A DNA stretch of 5,328 nt from Deltaproteobacteria bacterium. Its GTDB lineage: Bacteria > Desulfobacterota > Desulfobacteria > Desulfobacterales > JAFDDL01. Below the pieces are notes generated by a model, which saw only the letters and a list, made by a program, of their open reading frames with translations, did not search any database and was not told where the DNA came from. Shown here piece by piece: positions 1 to 5,310 of the stretch. Position 1 is the first letter of the stretch. Every line of letters begins with the position of its first letter. Where the stretch lies: the NCBI GenBank assembly GCA_019310865.1, contig JAFDDL010000353.1, positions 1 through 5,328 on the forward strand, in the 5' to 3' direction. A program made the translations under genes and the position numbers.

Positions 1-16
1 AAATTTAAGAAATATG

Positions 17-24
17 AAAAGGAG
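17..24 (+). promoter_or_regulatory. Ribosome binding site of cooS
   Basis: AAAAGGAG ends 7 bases before the ATG at 32, which is ideal Shine-Dalgarno spacing. It decides the start. The in-frame ATG at 14 lies upstream of this site and has no room for a ribosome binding site of its own in the window. The cooS promoter is not in the window, so cooS may be preceded by other genes. Confidence 0.85.
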
Positions 25-31
25 CCATATT

Positions 32-2026
32 ATGTCTACTCGACAAAAGAAGGTCGTTGCTGAAAAAGCCAAAAAAAAGCTTCTCGATGTAAAAGACATC
101 ACCATTTGTGATGCAACCGCTCGCATGATTACCAAGGCCCGTAATGATGGTGTTGAAACCACATTCGATCGCGCTGCCACCATGAAAGCGTGTCCCATCG
201 GGGCCGATTCCGCCTGCTGTAAGCATTGTTTTATGGGGCCGTGTCGCCTGAACGCAAAAGATCCTTATGGAAAGGTCGGGGTTTGTGGGGCGGATATCGA
301 TACGATTCAGGCCCGAAATTTTGCCCGAATGGTGGCTGCGGGAACCGCTTCTCATACGGATCACGGAATGGCCATGCTCGATCTTTTCCGCGAAGTCGTT
401 AACGGTGAGAATCTGGAATACAAGATAAAGGACCCCGTCAAACTAGAAGCCGTGGCCAAGTCCGTGGACATCGATGTGGAAGGCAAGAGCATCAAAGAGA
501 TCGCCAACGAACTCTACAAGGAACTGGAGCGGACATACACCCAGGTGGATGGCGAGATTCCCTTTGCCAAACGCGTTCCGGAAAAAACCCTGGAAACCTG
601 GCGCAAGCTTGGCATCGTTCCCAGAGGGGCCATGCGGGAAATCATGGAAATGATGCACCGGACCCATATGGGCGTTGACCAGCAGGCCGATAACATTGTC
701 AAACAATGCAGCCGGACCGCATTGGCTGATGGATGGGGCGGCTCCATGGTGGCAACGGAAATAGCCGACATCCTTTTCGGAACCCCGTCGCCGGTCAGCA
801 TCGAGGTGAACATGGGTGTGCTCAAGGAAGATCAGGTAAACATCATCGTTCACGGCCATGAGCCGAACCTGTTTGAGTCGATGCTGGAATCGGCCAACGA
901 GCCGACCCTGGTGGAAGCGGCAAAAGCTGCAGGCGCCAAGGGCCTCAATCTGGTGGGCATGTGCTGCTCCGGCGCCGAGATGCTCGTCAGGCACGGCGTG
1001 CCCCATGCCGGTAACTTCATGTCCACCGAAGCGGTCCTGGTCACCGGTGCCGTGGACGCTATGGCCGTGGATGTGCAGTGCATCAAACAGGGATTGGGCA
1101 AGGTTGCCGAATGCTACGGCACGCGCCTGTTCACTACCAACCCGAGATGCCGTATCGAAGGGGTGGATCATATCGAATTCCATGAAGACAATCCCAAGGG
1201 ATGCACGGACGATGTGATCATCAAGGCCATCTCACGGTTTAAAAATCGGACGGCCAAAGTGGAAATTCCCCAGATCGTCAACACCGGCGTTCACGGATTT
1301 TCCCATGAATACATCAATTACATGCTTGGCGGCACCTTCCGGTCCTCCTATACACCGCTCAATGACAATATCATCAACGGCCGGATCCGCGGTGTGGCCG
1401 GCGTGGTCGGCTGCACCAACCCCCGTGTCAAGCAGGACTGGGTCCACGTGGAGCTGGTGAAAGAGCTGATTAAAAATGATATCCTGGTGGTGCAAACCGG
1501 CTGTGCCCAGATTGCCCTGGCAAAGGCCAATCTGACCAGCCCCGAAGCGGCGCATTTGGCCGGACCGGGCCTGAAGGAAGTCTGCGAAACCGTTGGTATG
1601 CCACCGGTTCTGGGCCTCGGTTCTTGTGTCGACAACAGCCGGATTCTGATTGCCTGTACCGAAATGGTGAATACCGGCGGGCTGGGAAACAGCATAGCCG
1701 ACCTGCCGGTAGTCGGCGCCGCCCCCGAATACATGAGTGAAAAGGCCATTGCCATCGGTCAGTATTTCGTGGCCTCCGGGGTTTACACCATTTTTGGTGT
1801 CACCTTCCCGGTCGTCAAGGACACCAAGTTCCATAAACTGCTCTTCGACGGTCTGCAGAAACAGGGACTGGGCAAATGGGACTTTGCAATAGATCCGTAT
1901 GAGATGGCCCGGAAGATGATTGCGCATATTGATGAGCGCCGCGCCGCCCTGGGTATCGACAAGGCCCGGGAACGAGTCCTGATGGATATGGCAGATCGTC
2001 GCGCATTGGATGAATCGGCTGCATAG
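32..2026 (+). CDS. cooS: Anaerobic Ni-Fe carbon monoxide dehydrogenase, catalytic subunit (CooS/AcsA family)
   Basis: This enzyme interconverts CO and CO2 using ferredoxin-type electrons. It works as a cytoplasmic homodimer, alone or with acetyl-CoA synthase. The 664-residue product is of normal family length. Cys54, 62, 63, 66, 71 and 85 repeat exactly the spacing (8-1-3-5-14) of the D- and B-cluster cysteines of Carboxydothermus CODH-II. By motif alignment from memory, the C-cluster ligands are His276 (VHGHEP), Cys312 (CCSG), Cys350, Cys461, Cys491 (TGC) and Cys532 (GSCVDNSR). Lys571 (SEKA) is the catalytic lysine, and His108/His111 (HTDH) begin the proton-transfer histidines. All key ligands are therefore present. 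The third and fourth relay histidines seem absent (see findings). The gene ends in tandem TAG TAG and its own terminator, with no cooF, cooC or acs gene downstream. A monofunctional CooS and an ACS-associated CODH cannot be told apart without the upstream genes. Confidence 0.97.
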   Translation: MSTRQKKVVAEKAKKKLLDVKDITICDATARMITKARNDGVETTFDRAATMKACPIGADSACCKHCFMGPCRLNAKDPYGKVGVCGADIDTIQARNFARMVAAGTASHTDHGMAMLDLFREVVNGENLEYKIKDPVKLEAVAKSVDIDVEGKSIKEIANELYKELERTYTQVDGEIPFAKRVPEKTLETWRKLGIVPRGAMREIMEMMHRTHMGVDQQADNIVKQCSRTALADGWGGSMVATEIADILFGTPSPVSIEVNMGVLKEDQVNIIVHGHEPNLFESMLESANEPTLVEAAKAAGAKGLNLVGMCCSGAEMLVRHGVPHAGNFMSTEAVLVTGAVDAMAVDVQCIKQGLGKVAECYGTRLFTTNPRCRIEGVDHIEFHEDNPKGCTDDVIIKAISRFKNRTAKVEIPQIVNTGVHGFSHEYINYMLGGTFRSSYTPLNDNIINGRIRGVAGVVGCTNPRVKQDWVHVELVKELIKNDILVVQTGCAQIALAKANLTSPEAAHLAGPGLKEVCETVGMPPVLGLGSCVDNSRILIACTEMVNTGGLGNSIADLPVVGAAPEYMSEKAIAIGQYFVASGVYTIFGVTFPVVKDTKFHKLLFDGLQKQGLGKWDFAIDPYEMARKMIAHIDERRAALGIDKARERVLMDMADRRALDESAA

Positions 2027-2051
2027 TAGCAGCTTGGACACAAGATATAAG

Positions 2052-2078
2052 AAAGGGGGGCAGTCGCCCCCCTTTTAT
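2052..2078 (+). terminator. Intrinsic terminator of cooS
   Basis: AAAGGGGGGC (2052-2061) pairs with GCCCCCCTTT (2066-2075) around an AGTC loop: a 10-bp, G/C-rich stem followed by T and an AT-rich tail. It lies 25 bases after the cooS stop. The A-run on the 5' side gives T's on the other strand too, so it may also stop transcripts arriving from the right. Confidence 0.9.
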
Positions 2079-2086
2079 TATTGAAT

Positions 2087-2096
2087 GTATCGCAAT
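2087..2096 (+). repeat. Left copy of a 10-base direct repeat flanking hipBA
   Basis: GTATCGCAAT here is repeated exactly at 4024-4033. The two copies enclose the whole hipBA segment (1937 bases start to start). This copy lies just after the cooS terminator. It could be a target-site or attachment-site duplication. No recombinase gene lies inside, so this is an inference from position and identity only. Confidence 0.5.
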
Positions 2097-2140
2097 CCTC
2101 AGGGTTCACTTTCCTCTAATATAAATCTTTATTGTTATTA

Positions 2141-2158
2141 TATATCAAATACGATATA
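2141..2158. promoter_or_regulatory. Inverted repeat TATATC-N6-GATATA, possible distal operator
   Basis: TATATC (2141-2146) and GATATA (2153-2158) are a perfect 6-bp inverted repeat with a 6-base spacer. Its right part, AAATACGATATAA (2147-2159), matches 12 of 13 bases of AAATTCGATATAA (2377-2389) in the hipB promoter. That hints at two binding sites for one regulator, perhaps HipB. The base composition makes chance matches fairly likely. Confidence 0.35.
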
Positions 2159-2172
2159 AGTCACATTATATT

Positions 2173-2367
2173 TTATATAGACAATGACACCAAACAATGA
2201 ATATCATTGAAAAGGCTCACGCATTCTCGAATGTTGCGCATGCCCCCAGGTTCACCAAGGCTTTCATGGCCTAAAAAACGGCTGCTGGAAGTTTTGGAAG
2301 TGAGAATCTGGGTTTGTTCGCAAAAGCAAAGGTGCTTGTGGATGGATATTAGTAAAATTAGTTTGTA
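2173..2367 (-). other. GC-richer island with a degenerate open frame; possible gene or repeat remnant
   Basis: The reverse strand is open for 64 codons with no good start or ribosome binding site; its middle reads TSKTSSSRFLGHESLGEPGG. The forward strand offers a 25-codon frame at 2197-2274 (MNIIEKAHAFSN...) that ends in TAA and continues as protein-like text past the stop. I do not recognise a family. The sharp composition change and the lack of an intact gene suggest a decayed fragment or one copy of a dispersed intergenic repeat. It is not annotated as a functional gene. Confidence 0.4.
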
Positions 2368-2412
2368 TTAATATGAAAATTCGATATAATCAAAACTATA
2401 ATTAGTATTATA
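2363..2412 (+). promoter_or_regulatory. Candidate hipBA promoter with overlapping operator
   Basis: There are two perfect -10 hexamers. TATAAT at 2385-2390 has a weak -35 TTGTAT (2363-2368, 16-base spacer). TATAAT at 2397-2402 has a weak -35 ATGAAA (2373-2378, 18-base spacer). The second -10 is also the left arm of an inverted repeat, TATAAT-TAGT-ATTATA (2397-2412). A repressor bound there would block the promoter. HipB proteins normally repress their own operon through such palindromes, so autoregulation is plausible. Which -10 is used cannot be told from sequence. Confidence 0.5.
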
Positions 2413-2436
2413 AAACTTCGAAAAAACCAAATAATT

Positions 2437-2745
2437 ATGCCTGGTCAATCAAAACAAGCCCTGATTCAGCTTGGCGAAAGATTGCGGTCCTTTCGACTGG
2501 AACGGGATGAAACCCAAAAGCGATTCGCCGCACGGCTGAGAGTGTCTGTACCGACATACCAGAAGCTTGAAACAGGAGATCCTACCGTGAATGTGGGACT
2601 GTGGATTGAGGCAATAAAGCTCCTGGACAGAATACCTGACCTTGACTATGTGCTGGCCGAGAAACGCTCCTTGTTTGAGCAATACGAAAGCCGGCAGGTA
2701 AAAAAACGGCGAAGAGCGTCACGGAAAAAAGAAAACAATGATTAA
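2437..2745 (+). CDS. hipB: HipB-like antitoxin, XRE-family helix-turn-helix protein
   Basis: This 102-residue protein carries an XRE/Cro-C1 helix-turn-helix at about residues 12-63. It has the TQKRFAARL helix (26-34) and the VPTYQKLETG recognition helix (38-47). HipB antitoxins dimerise, bind operators before their operon and bind the HipA kinase to keep it inactive. The role is supported by position: the stop codon overlaps the hipA start by 8 bases. The protein is longer than E. coli HipB (88 residues). It ends in a very basic tail at 86-98, with 9 Lys/Arg of 13. The ATG has no recognisable Shine-Dalgarno sequence (the leader is CTTCGAAAAAACCAAATAATT-like), which is odd beside cooS. No better start exists, because the helix-turn-helix begins soon after this one. 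The assignment as HipB is firm from context, while the target sites are inferred. Confidence 0.9.
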   Translation: MPGQSKQALIQLGERLRSFRLERDETQKRFAARLRVSVPTYQKLETGDPTVNVGLWIEAIKLLDRIPDLDYVLAEKRSLFEQYESRQVKKRRRASRKKENND

Positions 2746-3937
2746 ACTTGATATTTGGGTGACATTTCCGGATGGCTCAGAAACACCTGCCGGCGAAATG
2801 GTATGTGGAGATCCAGACAGCCAGGGTCGCATCCCAGGTGCTTTTCGCTATACAGACGAATATTTAAAGCACCCCCAGGCGTTCCCTTTCGATCCTGTCG
2901 CCCTACACCTCGCCAATGACGAATTTATTGCTGACCGCCCATCGGGCGTTTTTGCCGTATTCGAAGACTCCCTACCGGATGATTGGGGCCGGAGACTTCT
3001 TGTGCGAAAGGCGAAACTCGAAAGAGGACGGCAAACTATTCCGAACTTGCTCCTGGCACTGGGTGGGCACGGCCTTGGCGCACTGTCATATTTCCAAAAA
3101 GGCACCGCAAAAATTAAATACAACTACGTTTCGGAAATTGACCTTGAAATGCTTCTGACCGCTGCTGAAAAGTATGAAAAAGGAACGGTAAGAGACAACA
3201 GCGAATTAAGGCTTCTTTTCCAGGCGGGAAGCTCCCCAGGAGGCGCACGGCCAAAGGTGATCATTGAGGCTGAAGGTGCTTTGTGGCTTGCGAAGTTTCC
3301 AAGCGTGAAAGACGACCTTGCGGTGGTGAAGATCGAGGCCGCTACTTTATCACTGGCTAAAAAGGCGGGTCTGAATATTCCCGAATTCAAGCTCATCAAT
3401 TGCGCCGGCCGTGATGTCCTTATGGTTCGCCGGTTTGATATTGCAGATCGGGGTGGTCGCCGTCATATGATTAGCATGAGTACCCTGTTGAAAGTTGAAG
3501 GCTGGTATAACCTGAGTTACAAAGATATTTTTGAGGTATTGCGTGTTCACAGTTCCCAACCAGAGGTTGATCTCCCTGCAATGTACCGGCAAATGGTTTT
3601 TAATGCTTTGATTGGAAACACGGACGATCATCTCAAAAACTTTATGATGCTGCATGATGATTCCGGGTATTACCTGTCTCCGGCCTATGATCTGTTGCCG
3701 GATACGGCTGAAAGGCGTGAGCACGTCCTGTATTTTGAAAATGACCACTATTTTCCGGGAGTATCCGGATTGGAAAGTATCGGGAAAAGATTCGGCATAC
3801 GAACGCCTCGAAAGGTTGCAGAGGCTGTGGCCGATGTGGTTTTGGGGTGGAAGGCTGAATACAAAGCATTTGGCGTATCAAAGGCAGATATAAAACGATT
3901 GGAATGGGGAATTGATAGGCGTTTGAAAACGTTTTGA
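2738..3937 (+). CDS. hipA: HipA-family serine/threonine kinase toxin
   Basis: HipA kinases phosphorylate a cellular target (glutamyl-tRNA synthetase GltX in E. coli), slowing translation and promoting dormancy. The 399-residue product is slightly shorter than E. coli HipA (440). It has the N-terminal HipA subdomain with the DSLPDDWGRRLL signature at 77-88. The Gly-rich loop GSSPGGARPK (164-173) follows, where Ser166 aligns with the E. coli autophosphorylation site Ser150. Next come the ATP-site lysine Lys186 (LAKFP), MVRRFD (229-234), the catalytic loop NTDDHLKN (294-301) with Asp296 and Asn301, and the metal-binding Asp318 (SPAYDLLPD). All catalytic residues are present, so it should be active. 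The ATG lies inside the end of hipB (ATGATTAA) with only a weak GGAA before it, so translation is probably coupled. G+C content is uneven and often lower than in cooS or birA. The N-terminal subdomain is fused here, so this is not a three-gene HipBST system. The substrate is unknown. Confidence 0.95.
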   Translation: MIKLDIWVTFPDGSETPAGEMVCGDPDSQGRIPGAFRYTDEYLKHPQAFPFDPVALHLANDEFIADRPSGVFAVFEDSLPDDWGRRLLVRKAKLERGRQTIPNLLLALGGHGLGALSYFQKGTAKIKYNYVSEIDLEMLLTAAEKYEKGTVRDNSELRLLFQAGSSPGGARPKVIIEAEGALWLAKFPSVKDDLAVVKIEAATLSLAKKAGLNIPEFKLINCAGRDVLMVRRFDIADRGGRRHMISMSTLLKVEGWYNLSYKDIFEVLRVHSSQPEVDLPAMYRQMVFNALIGNTDDHLKNFMMLHDDSGYYLSPAYDLLPDTAERREHVLYFENDHYFPGVSGLESIGKRFGIRTPRKVAEAVADVVLGWKAEYKAFGVSKADIKRLEWGIDRRLKTF

Positions 3938-4023
3938 ATGCCGCATCAAGATACGAAATCGAGTCGTTTATAGTCCATATTATAAGCACCTCCAAGCAAG
4001 TTAATATCAAGTGAATAGTAAAG

Positions 4024-4033
4024 GTATCGCAAT
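4024..4033 (+). repeat. Right copy of the 10-base direct repeat flanking hipBA
   Basis: GTATCGCAAT matches 2087-2096 exactly and lies two bases from the birA stop codon (4036-4038). Both copies follow a TGAAT: five bases end directly at the left copy, while seven extra bases (AGTAAAG) intervene here. The short hipA-birA gap (3938-4035) shows no convincing terminator hairpin. Confidence 0.5.
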
Positions 4034-4035
4034 TT

Positions 4036-4869
4036 CTAGAGAAAACAGTCACCGTATACCACCCGCTTCATGCGGCCGTCGGCCAGGCGCAGGACCAGGG
4101 CGCCGTCCATATCCACATCCACGGCTGTGCCCTGAATTTTTTCCCGGGTCGTTCGAATGGTCACCGCCCGGTTCATGGTAATGGCGCTTGCCTTCCATTG
4201 GGCCATGATCTCTTGATGGTCCGCCTGGTTCATTGCGATTTCAAAATCATCCAGAAAATCGCGAAGCAGGGGTTGGCGCGGCACGCGTCGATTTAAAAGT
4301 CGTTTCAGTGAAATTGCCGGCGGATTAACCGACGGTGGATCATTGTTCACGTTGATGCCGATTCCGATGGCCACATGGGACAAGCGGCCGGCCGTTGCAT
4401 TCATTTCGGACAGCATTCCCGAAAGTTTTTGCTCCGCCACCAGAATATCGTTTGGCCATTTTACCATTGCAGGGATACCATAGCGACGCCGCAGGACACG
4501 GGTCAGGACAACGGAAGCCAGAAAATTCATACGTCCGCATGCTTCGGGCGGTAGATCCGGCCGGATCACCAGGGTGAAATAGAGTCCGCCGGCACTGGAA
4601 CGCCATTGGCGGTTCAACCGCCCGCGACCCATGGATTGCGCCTCGGCAATAACAACCGTCATGGACGGGCATCCCTTTTCGGCCAGATCTTTGGCAAGGT
4701 CCATGGTGGAGGAAGCCTCCTGGACATAATGCACCCGTTCTTCCCGACCGGGAAACTCCCATGGATAGAGTCGGTCAGGCGAACTGATCAGCCGATACCC
4801 GTCGGAATCGGATGAAATCTCATACCCATGCCGGGTGAGCGCACGAATATGCGATTCGAGATCAATCAC
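4036..4869 (-). CDS. birA: Biotin-[acetyl-CoA-carboxylase] ligase, catalytic and C-terminal domains (frameshifted birA)
   Basis: BirA makes biotinyl-AMP and attaches biotin to the lysine of carboxylase or decarboxylase carrier domains. Numbered from the GTG at 4869 (277 residues), the motifs are SST (53-55), GRGRLNRQW (81-89, biotin/ATP loop; the usual GRGRxGRxW has Gly where Asn86 stands), KWPNDI (137-142, catalytic lysine), KLSGMLSE (148-155) and GIGINVN (169-175). The SH3-like C-terminal domain follows at about 245-277. Everything needed for ligation is there. Residues 1-27 (ESHIRALTRHGYEI...GYRL) are only the end of the N-terminal winged helix. The rest lies upstream in another frame (4862-4972), separated by a 4-base duplication. 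GTG is therefore a restart candidate and not the ancestral start; its Shine-Dalgarno is poor. As drawn, the protein should ligate biotin but not repress DNA. The gene converges on hipA. Confidence 0.93.
   Translation of the reverse strand: MIDLESHIRALTRHGYEISSDSDGYRLISSPDRLYPWEFPGREERVHYVQEASSTMDLAKDLAEKGCPSMTVVIAEAQSMGRGRLNRQWRSSAGGLYFTLVIRPDLPPEACGRMNFLASVVLTRVLRRRYGIPAMVKWPNDILVAEQKLSGMLSEMNATAGRLSHVAIGIGINVNNDPPSVNPPAISLKRLLNRRVPRQPLLRDFLDDFEIAMNQADHQEIMAQWKASAITMNRAVTIRTTREKIQGTAVDVDMDGALVLRLADGRMKRVVYGDCFL
4861..4868. repeat. 4-base tandem duplication that shifts the birA frame
   Basis: ATCA-ATCA on the + strand (TGATTGAT on the - strand). One unit is surplus to the birA reading frame. 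Short tandem duplications of this kind arise by replication slippage and can revert the same way. Confidence 0.8.
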
Positions 4870-4972
4870 TCGCTGCCAGACTGAGCCTTTCGGTGAGGTC
4901 TGTTTTGGGAATAATGTCGCCGCTGCCTCGCAATGCTTTTAAAATATTTGAAAAAATGATTAAATCACTCAT
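4862..4972 (-). pseudogene. birA: N-terminal helix-turn-helix fragment of birA, cut off by a frameshift
   Basis: From ATG at 4972 to TGA at 4862 this encodes 36 residues, including ILKALRGSGD and TDLTERLSLAASD. These match the first helices of the BirA HTH_11 domain (pattern ILxxL...G...S..xLxxxLxxS). The frame closes just where the recognition helix should follow, and the continuation LESHIRALTRHGYEI lies in the next frame. Deleting one TGAT of TGATTGAT (minus strand) gives ...LSLAASDLESHIRAL..., with exactly the L-to-H spacing of the family motif LGVSRTAVWKHIKAL. The rejoined protein is 310 residues, near the usual BirA length of about 320. The TGA overlaps the downstream GTG by 8 bases, so translational reinitiation could still produce the ligase. 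A sequencing or assembly error is an alternative. Confidence 0.85.
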
Positions 4973-5069
4973 AATTCCATCGGTTTTATTATGCTGTTGA
5001 GGGGTCGTTTTCCGGCGTCATTCTTACCCTTAAATCATTTCTTGGCTATATGCATCATTATGCAGCTTC

Positions 5070-5097
5070 ATTTTAACCGATACTTTTTTTCTTTCAA
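5070..5097 (-). promoter_or_regulatory. Candidate sigma-70 promoter of birA
   Basis: On the minus strand TTGAAA (5097-5092) and TAAAAT (5075-5070) are separated by 16 bases. Each hexamer matches the consensus at 5 of 6 positions. The predicted RNA would start near 5063, giving a leader of about 90 bases before the ATG at 4972. That start has only a weak GGA just upstream. A promoter here supports 4972, not 4869, as the original gene start. Confidence 0.5.
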
Positions 5098-5160
5098 TCA
5101 AAATCTCACTGAAAACCGACAAAATTGCATCGGGTTTGGTAAAAATTCAATTTATTTTCC

Positions 5161-5190
5161 TTGACAAATGATGAAGGACAATAGATATAT
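5161..5190 (+). promoter_or_regulatory. Candidate sigma-70 promoter reading rightward
   Basis: A perfect -35 TTGACA (5161-5166) is followed by AT-rich DNA. The best -10 is ATATAT (5185-5190, 18-base spacer), which is weak. The inverted repeat AGATAT-N16-ATATCT (5183-5210), with a central GTATAC palindrome, covers the -10 and the expected start site and could be an operator. It would drive whatever gene begins near 5304-5311. Confidence 0.4.
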
Positions 5191-5220
5191 GTATACAAAT
5201 ACAAATATCTCAAAGTTTTT

Positions 5221-5236
5221 CTCTGTGCCCTCTGTG
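5221..5236 (+). repeat. CTCTGTG-CC-CTCTGTG double repeat
   Basis: Two exact CTCTGTG units (5221-5227 and 5230-5236) are separated by CC. Similar CTCTGTG...CTCTGTGG tracts are familiar to me from dispersed intergenic repeats in environmental bacterial genomes, but I cannot confirm that here. It lies in the leader between the rightward promoter and the possible gene start. Confidence 0.5.
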
Positions 5237-5310
5237 GTCGAAAAAGAACTTTTTGCGAGTTCATCATATTCTCGAGACAGAAAAAGAAAACAGACAGAAA
5301 CGAGTGAAAA

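Larger units (their letters stand above)
2079..2436. other. AT-rich intergenic region between cooS and hipB
   Basis: This spacer has no convincing intact gene. By hand count 2101-2200 is 24% G+C, 2221-2340 is 49% and 2341-2440 is 19%. It therefore consists of two AT-rich arms around a central island. The left arm holds the direct repeat at 2087 and an inverted repeat at 2141-2158. The right arm holds the hipBA promoter and operator candidates. The island is described separately. Confidence 0.8.
4973..5310. other. Divergent intergenic region right of birA
   Basis: This gap of 338 bases has no supported gene. It holds a birA promoter candidate on the minus strand (5070-5097), a TTGACA-led promoter candidate on the plus strand (5161-5190), an inverted repeat AGATAT/ATATCT (5183-5188 and 5205-5210), a CTCTGTG double repeat (5221-5236) and a purine-rich stretch after 5275. 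A small hairpin TGCAT-CATT-ATGCA lies near 5050-5064. I see no tRNA or riboswitch. Confidence 0.7.

Noticed and set aside
14..31. Earlier in-frame ATG for cooS, adding MKRSHI
   Set aside because: The strong AAAAGGAG site lies after this ATG and is spaced for the ATG at 32.
443..1183. Long minus-strand open frame opposite cooS (246 codons)
   Set aside because: It is a composition shadow of cooS: no family features, rich in His and Gly, and fully antisense to a certain gene.
858..1217. Plus-strand open frame of 119 codons inside cooS
   Set aside because: Out-of-frame reading rich in Ser, Pro and Trp, with the conserved cooS frame overlapping it.
1232..2041. Long minus-strand open frame opposite the end of cooS (269 codons)
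   Set aside because: It runs through the cooS C-cluster coding region with no motif or ribosome binding site, so it is a shadow.
2231..2371. Forward 46-codon open frame beginning MLRMPPGSPRLSW
   Set aside because: No ribosome binding site, biased composition and overlap with equally good frames on both strands; kept only as part of the remnant island.
2739..3937. A three-component HipBST kinase system
   Set aside because: The small N-terminal HipA subdomain is fused to the kinase here, and only two genes are present.
3926..3967. Palindrome AAAACGTTTT and the ACGA/TCGT pair as a hipA terminator
   Set aside because: The palindrome has no loop and the second stem is only 4 bp without a T-run, so neither is a convincing terminator.
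3642..4052. Minus-strand open frame of 136 codons opposite the hipA end
   Set aside because: It overlaps the conserved HipA catalytic region and the birA stop, has no recognisable domain and no Shine-Dalgarno for its start.
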